This document shows, piece by piece, positions 7,187 through 11,275 of a DNA stretch of 11,275 nt (within the stretch, counting starts at the first letter, position 1; the number at the start of each line of letters is the position of its first letter). Source of the DNA: Oscillibacter sp. (GTDB taxonomy: Bacteria; Bacillota; Clostridia; Oscillospirales; Oscillospiraceae). Location of the stretch: contig JAKSQE010000030.1 of the NCBI GenBank assembly GCA_024404295.1, positions 1-11,275 of the forward strand. Direction: 5' to 3'. Below the pieces are notes generated by a model. That model did no database searches. It was not told the DNA's origin and saw nothing but the letters and a program-made list of their open reading frames with translations. A program made the position numbers and the translations under genes.

Positions 7187-7202
7187 CAGTCCGCACGGAC
7201 TG
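7187..7202 (+). promoter_or_regulatory. 5' leader hairpin before the M14-SLH gene
   Basis: CAGTCC (7187-7192) pairs with GGACTG (7197-7202) across a GCAC loop; a seventh G-C pair is possible. It sits in the predicted leader, 12 bases before the ribosome binding site TAGGAGG (7215-7221). It may protect the 5' end of an abundant mRNA or tune translation; neither is shown. Confidence 0.5.
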
Positions 7203-7228
7203 TGACCAATCTTTTAGGAGGAACCCCC

Positions 7229-10200
7229 ATGAAAAAAACAAATTTCATCAGCAAGAGTTTGAGTCTCCTGTTGGCTCTGGCTCTGACCATGTCTCTGATG
7301 GTTGCCCCTGCTTCCGCAGCGGTAAAAGTCACTGACATGTATCCCAAGGATGACCCCGATCTGGGCATCTCTTACAACGTGGACGCTATCGTGTCCCTGT
7401 CTGCTGACCAGAAATTTTCCGTTGACATTCCCGTTTCCGGCAAGACGCTGGAGCAGGTCAACGCCGCTATTGCAGCCGGCAAGGTAGCCTTGTCTCTGGT
7501 CCGCGACGCTTCCAAGCCCTATGCCAACCCCGTTCTGTATCCCAACATGAAGGACGGCGGCGCTCTGGAAAGCTGGAAGACCCAGGGCGGTACCCCGATG
7601 TTTGACAACGTCAAGATGTCCGCTTCCACCAAGAACGGCAAGGTCGTTCTGACCGTCACCTCCGACATCAACTGCTACTTCTATAAGACCGACTGGTACG
7701 GCAACGTGTCTGATACCGTGGACTACAGCGTGCCGCACACCAACGGCGGTTCTTATCTGGATAATTGCGGCTACTTTAACCTGTCCGCTTCCGTGGACGG
7801 CAGCAAGGTTGGCTCTTCTCTGGTGAAAGTCGCTCCCTATGAGAACTTCCACACCATGTGGGAGATCTACAAGGATCTGGAGACCGTGGCTGCCAATGGT
7901 GCCAAGAACGGCCTGTACACCAAGCTGGCTTCCATGGGTAAGTCCACCGCCGGCCGTGAGATGCCTTACCTGATCGTTGCCGACAGCAAGGCCACCGTCG
8001 ATGCATGGCTGGCTTTGAAGGAAAAGGCTGAGGCCAACCCCACCGCTGTTTTGGCTGACATTGCCAAGGGCAAGTATGATGACATCCGCCTGCCCGTTCT
8101 GTACTCCAACGTTCACTCCAACGAGACCGCCGCTACCGACGGTGTCATGAAGTTTGCTGAGATGATCACCTCTCAGAAGAGCATCTCCTACAAGACTCTG
8201 ACCGGCTTCACCGCCGAAGGTAAGGCTGAGCTGGCCACCGAAATGGGCCCCGTGGGCGAGGCCGGCAGCGTGGCTATTCCCGACCTGGTGAAGGATTCCG
8301 CCTCCTATCTGGGCTATCTGACCGTCGACAACAATGGCAAGTCCGGCAAGGTCGATCTGGCCAAGTACTACACCAGCAAGAACCAGACCATCAGCGTAAA
8401 GGACGAGTTGCTGAGTGACGTGTTCTTTATCCTGGTTCCCGAAGAGAACGTGGACGGCCGTACTTATCTGACCCGTCAGTCCTCCAACGGTTACGATCTG
8501 AACCGTGATAACTCCTTCCAGACCACTTCCGAGACCGCTAACATGCAGTCCCTGATCTGCGCCTACAACCCCGTTTCCTTCGCCGAGTTCCACGGCCGTG
8601 TTACCGCATTCCAGTGCGAGCCCTGCGACCCCCCCCACGAGCCCAACTTCGAGTATGACCTGCTGGCTGAACATCTGATCCCCGGCGGCGAGGCTCTGGG
8701 TATTGCCGCTGTGGCCAATAACGACGAGTACAACAGCTATGTGATCCCCCAGCGTGACTATCTGGAGTACACCGGCAACGGTAAAGAGACCTACTGGGCT
8801 GATCCCTGGGACGATATGTCCACCAGCTACACGCCCCAGTTCGCCATGCTGCACGGTGCTGTTGCTTACACCGTTGAGCTGCCCGCCTACTGCGATTCCA
8901 CCGCTCAGGCTGTTTCCTACGGTATTCTGGGCAACGCCGCATACGTTGCTGCCGAGAAGATCGACTATCTGACTGCTCAGGTCAAGATCTTCGAGCGTGG
9001 CGTGACCAACTTTAACTCTGATGCATTTGAACTGGTTGGCCAGTGGCTGTGCGACCAGTATGACGTTGAAGGCGCTGAGATGGATATCTTCCGTCCCGAG
9101 TTTAACGGCAAGGGCCAGAACGGTAACTTCTATCCCGAGTGCTACATCATCCCCATGGACGGCGTGAACCAGTCCAACCTGCAGGCTGCTTCCGACATGA
9201 TGGAGTGGCTGACCCGTAACGGTGTCAAGGCAAACCTCACTACCGCTTCCTTCACTTATAACGGCGTCACTTATCCCAAGGGTACCCTGGTCATCTCCAT
9301 GTATCAGGCAAAGCGTAGCGTAGCCAACGGCGCTTTGTATGACGGCACTCTGATCAATGGCTGGACCGTTCTGTATTCCGAGGGCATCACTTCCTTCAAC
9401 GAGACCCGCGGCTTCGACATGGTTACCGTGGCTGAGCCCGCTGCTTACAAAACGATCAAGGCAGTCTGCGGTGTTGACATGGATCACGACGATACCGTCG
9501 CTTTCCTGAAGGGCTTTACCTCTTACTTCACCGGTGTTGTTGGTGCAGATGTCATCATCTCCAATGTCTCTGAGGACTCCACCGCTGCCGTCAACACGTT
9601 GCTGAAAGCCGGCAAAACCGTTGGCTTCATCACCGATGGTGCTAACAAGGGCGACTTCATTTGCTCCTATGCTGATTATCTGACTGTTTCCAAGAACTAC
9701 ATCCTGTCCGCTACCGGTGTTTACGGCGCTGGCATCAACGCAAAGATCATCAAGAACCCCACCGTTTATCTGACCGGCACTCCCGGCACTGCTTCCTCCG
9801 GCTTTGTTTACAATCCTCAGGTCAGCTCTGCAAACAGCTGGAACTATGATCGTGTGGCCATGGAAGCCATGAACTTCACCGTCACCGAGAGCCTGAAGAA
9901 GGCCACCGTCGTGGTTGGTTCCTCCGCTCTGAACGATGCCGCTAAGGCAGCCGTCAAGGAAGGCATGCCCTACATTGGCTACAGCAAGTCCGCTGTGACC
10001 GCCGCTGCCGACCTGCTCCCCGGCACCACCTACACCGGCCTGTCCGGCGCTATGGACTGCCTTGCATATGTCACCTATCCCGATGAGACTTTGGTCAACA
10101 CCAGCTATATCGCTGACGGCGATGATGTGATGTATGGCTATGGCTTTGGCTACTTCTCCGCAGTTCCCAAGGATGCTGACGTTTTGGTTAAGGTCGATGG

Positions 10201-10990
10201 CAAGAAGACCCCCACCGAGGGATTCATCCCCACCAACACCGCTGACCGTCTGAAGGCTTACAATGACTTCCTGAAGAATGGTATTCTGGGCTTCTCTTAC
10301 AGCGATGGTACCTTGAATGTGGCTCTGTTCGCCAATACCCTGACCAATAAGGGCCACCAGAGAGATGAATATGCTTTCATCAGCAACTTCGTTTTCTCCT
10401 CCAACCTGAGTGAGAAGGATTACGTCGGCATGGTGGAAGGCGCTAAGACCTTCGCAGACGTGGATGCCAATGCCTACTACGCACCTGCTGTGGCTTGGGC
10501 TGTGGCAAGCGGCATCACCACCGGTACTTCCGACACCACCTTTGCTCCCAATGTTGCCTGCACGCGTGGTCAGGTCGTCACCTTCCTGTGGCGCGCCATG
10601 GGCTGCCCCGAGCCCACCAAGGCTGCTACCTTCACCGATGTGGATGCCAGCGCCTACTACGCTAAGGCAGTTGCCTGGGCTGCTGAGAATGGCATTACGA
10701 CCGGCGCGACCGCAACCGCCTTTGCTCCCAACGCAACGGTAACTCGCGCACAATTCGTAACCTTCCTGTATCGCAGCGAAAAAGTTGCCGGCAAGGATCT
10801 GAGTGTCGGCGAGGATACCAACATCCTCAGCTACAACGACGCATTCTCCGTTCCTTCCTATGCGATCTCCGCTTTCCAGTGGGCTTGCGGCGCAGGCGTT
10901 GTTCAGGGCGATGGCAGCAATCTTCTGTCCACCAATCCCTGCACACGTGGTCAGGTCGTCACCTTCCTGTATCGTGACCTGGCAAACTAA
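7229..10990 (+). CDS. Surface-anchored M14 zinc carboxypeptidase with three SLH domains
   Basis: A 1253-residue exported protein. The signal peptide is about 1-30 (cleavage near APASA). A beta-rich region of unknown family follows (31-200). The M14 metallocarboxypeptidase domain (about 205-590) has zinc ligands H296 and E299 (HSNE) and H455 (EFHG), substrate residues N425/R426 (GYDLNRD) and catalytic E550 (TVELP). All key residues are present, so it should be active. Spacing from HSNE to NR is about 125 residues against about 73 in carboxypeptidase A, implying an insertion near 318-393. Residues 590-1060 are of uncertain fold; part (about 840-935) vaguely recalls the amidotransferase-like region that follows some bacterial M14 domains. 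Three SLH domains (about 1071-1125, 1131-1185, 1199-1253; the third degenerate) should tether it to wall polymer. The ATG at 7229 follows TAGGAGG by seven bases; an upstream in-frame TTG (7184) would read through the hairpin and binding site. The gene has no TTA, CTA or TCA codon. Substrate is unknown: peptides or peptidoglycan stem peptides are both possible. Confidence 0.92.
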   Translation: MKKTNFISKSLSLLLALALTMSLMVAPASAAVKVTDMYPKDDPDLGISYNVDAIVSLSADQKFSVDIPVSGKTLEQVNAAIAAGKVALSLVRDASKPYANPVLYPNMKDGGALESWKTQGGTPMFDNVKMSASTKNGKVVLTVTSDINCYFYKTDWYGNVSDTVDYSVPHTNGGSYLDNCGYFNLSASVDGSKVGSSLVKVAPYENFHTMWEIYKDLETVAANGAKNGLYTKLASMGKSTAGREMPYLIVADSKATVDAWLALKEKAEANPTAVLADIAKGKYDDIRLPVLYSNVHSNETAATDGVMKFAEMITSQKSISYKTLTGFTAEGKAELATEMGPVGEAGSVAIPDLVKDSASYLGYLTVDNNGKSGKVDLAKYYTSKNQTISVKDELLSDVFFILVPEENVDGRTYLTRQSSNGYDLNRDNSFQTTSETANMQSLICAYNPVSFAEFHGRVTAFQCEPCDPPHEPNFEYDLLAEHLIPGGEALGIAAVANNDEYNSYVIPQRDYLEYTGNGKETYWADPWDDMSTSYTPQFAMLHGAVAYTVELPAYCDSTAQAVSYGILGNAAYVAAEKIDYLTAQVKIFERGVTNFNSDAFELVGQWLCDQYDVEGAEMDIFRPEFNGKGQNGNFYPECYIIPMDGVNQSNLQAASDMMEWLTRNGVKANLTTASFTYNGVTYPKGTLVISMYQAKRSVANGALYDGTLINGWTVLYSEGITSFNETRGFDMVTVAEPAAYKTIKAVCGVDMDHDDTVAFLKGFTSYFTGVVGADVIISNVSEDSTAAVNTLLKAGKTVGFITDGANKGDFICSYADYLTVSKNYILSATGVYGAGINAKIIKNPTVYLTGTPGTASSGFVYNPQVSSANSWNYDRVAMEAMNFTVTESLKKATVVVGSSALNDAAKAAVKEGMPYIGYSKSAVTAAADLLPGTTYTGLSGAMDCLAYVTYPDETLVNTSYIADGDDVMYGYGFGYFSAVPKDADVLVKVDGKKTPTEGFIPTNTADRLKAYNDFLKNGILGFSYSDGTLNVALFANTLTNKGHQRDEYAFISNFVFSSNLSEKDYVGMVEGAKTFADVDANAYYAPAVAWAVASGITTGTSDTTFAPNVACTRGQVVTFLWRAMGCPEPTKAATFTDVDASAYYAKAVAWAAENGITTGATATAFAPNATVTRAQFVTFLYRSEKVAGKDLSVGEDTNILSYNDAFSVPSYAISAFQWACGAGVVQGDGSNLLSTNPCTRGQVVTFLYRDLAN
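10557..10970 (+). repeat. 33-base direct repeat within SLH-coding DNA
   Basis: Bases 10557-10589 and 10938-10970 are identical except at one position and encode the CTRGQVVTFL core of the first and third SLH domains. The second SLH copy has a diverged version. This reflects domain duplication or recent gene conversion. Confidence 0.85.
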
Positions 10991-11004
10991 ATTCAAAGAA
11001 CTTG

Positions 11005-11037
11005 AAAGGCTGGTCAGCTTGCACTGACCAGCCTTTT
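11005..11037 (+). terminator. Terminator after the M14-SLH gene, possibly bidirectional
   Basis: A perfect 13-base-pair stem (11005-11017 with 11024-11036) with a CTTGCA loop and a short T run (11034-11037). It lies between the stop codon at 10990 and the stop of a convergent minus-strand gene at 11050. The AAA at its left arm gives a short T run in the opposite direction, so it may serve both genes. Confidence 0.85.
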
Positions 11038-11049
11038 CTCCTGTTCTCG

Positions 11050-11275
11050 TTATTTCTTTCTGCTGGCAGCTTTCCAGATCAGGCCCACCACAAGGCCCAC
11101 AAGCGCCGGGCAGATCCACCCCAGGCCCAAATCAAACAGTGGAAGATGTGCGGAAGCAAAACTCAGTAGACCCGTCATGCCCAGTTGTCCGGGCAGTGCC
11201 TTGATCAAGTCCAGTAAGGCGGCCGCAAACGTACATGCAGTCACACTGACGTATACTTCTCGGCTGCCGCCAAAC
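11050..11275 (-). CDS. 3' end of a BrnQ-like branched-chain amino acid transporter (partial)
   Basis: A minus-strand frame is open from the right edge of the window to a TAA at 11050-11052, giving about 74 C-terminal residues. It begins FGGSREVYVSVTACTFAAAL, then has a hydrophobic stretch, the segment LPLFDLGLGWICPALVGLVVGLIW, and a basic tail KAASRKK. Two membrane segments and the 'LGLGW-PAL-G' pattern match, from memory, the C-terminus of LIV-II (BrnQ) carriers, which import leucine, isoleucine and valine with sodium or protons. The true start lies outside the window; a GTG at 11244 is internal. It converges on the M14-SLH gene. Coding is near certain; the family call is moderate. Confidence 0.6.
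   Translation of the reverse strand, partial: FGGSREVYVSVTACTFAAALLDLIKALPGQLGMTGLLSFASAHLPLFDLGLGWICPALVGLVVGLIWKAASRKK

Noticed and set aside
7184..7228. TTG at 7184 as start of the M14-SLH protein.
   Set aside because: It would translate the leader hairpin and the ribosome binding site. The ATG at 7229 has ideal spacing and begins a standard signal peptide.
7214..11119. A 1301-codon open frame on the minus strand opposite the M14-SLH gene.
   Set aside because: It lies in exact codon register with the sense gene and is open only because the sense gene lacks TTA, CTA and TCA. Its translation is a Gly/Val/Ile-rich sequence without recognisable domains.
1..11275. CRISPR array, tRNA gene, insertion sequence or phage module.
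   Set aside because: No regularly spaced repeats, no cloverleaf-like sequence recognised, and no transposase, integrase or phage protein among the frames read.

Overview
The window looks like a chromosomal segment of a low-to-mid GC Gram-positive anaerobe, most likely a gut clostridium of the Oscillospiraceae/Ruminococcaceae type. This rests on strong AGGAGG ribosome binding sites, sigma-A style promoters, a YhaN-like ATPase with a membrane hairpin, a cysteine-rich Mrp/NBP35 protein, and a secreted enzyme ending in S-layer homology (SLH) domains of the 'TRGQVVTFLWR' kind. The lineage is an inference from protein style; no 16S sequence is present.

Left edge (1-284): no gene. It carries a near-consensus promoter firing leftwards (TTGACA, 17 bases, TATACT on the minus strand). 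Three A6 tracts at helical spacing lie just upstream of it, and its transcript begins like the leader of a clostridial rRNA operon. An rRNA operon therefore probably lies just outside the window. Facing right is a weaker promoter for a 735-residue SMC/RecN-like ATPase.

Middle (2580-6175), all on the plus strand: an Mrp/NBP35 iron-sulfur carrier ATPase ending at a strong terminator; guaA (GMP synthase, TTG start) with its own promoter and terminator; and a ketopantoate-reductase-family protein with its own promoter and terminator. These look like separately transcribed housekeeping genes rather than one operon.

Right half (6320-10990), plus strand: two exported, wall-associated proteins. The first is a 197-residue LysM-CAP protein. 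The second is a 1253-residue surface protein with a signal peptide, a beta-rich N-terminal region, a complete M14 zinc-carboxypeptidase active site, about 460 residues of uncertain fold and three C-terminal SLH domains. Its promoter is strong and has a perfect 16-base palindrome between the -35 and -10 boxes, a likely operator, and its leader holds a short hairpin just before the ribosome binding site. Its codon choice is extremely biased, with no TTA, CTA or TCA, which suggests high expression. It ends at a hairpin shared with a convergent minus-strand gene, the 3' end of what looks like a BrnQ-type branched-chain amino acid transporter cut by the window edge.

No CRISPR array, tRNA, insertion sequence or phage gene was recognised. 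The most distinctive item is the regulated, SLH-anchored M14 peptidase with its uncharacterised middle region.
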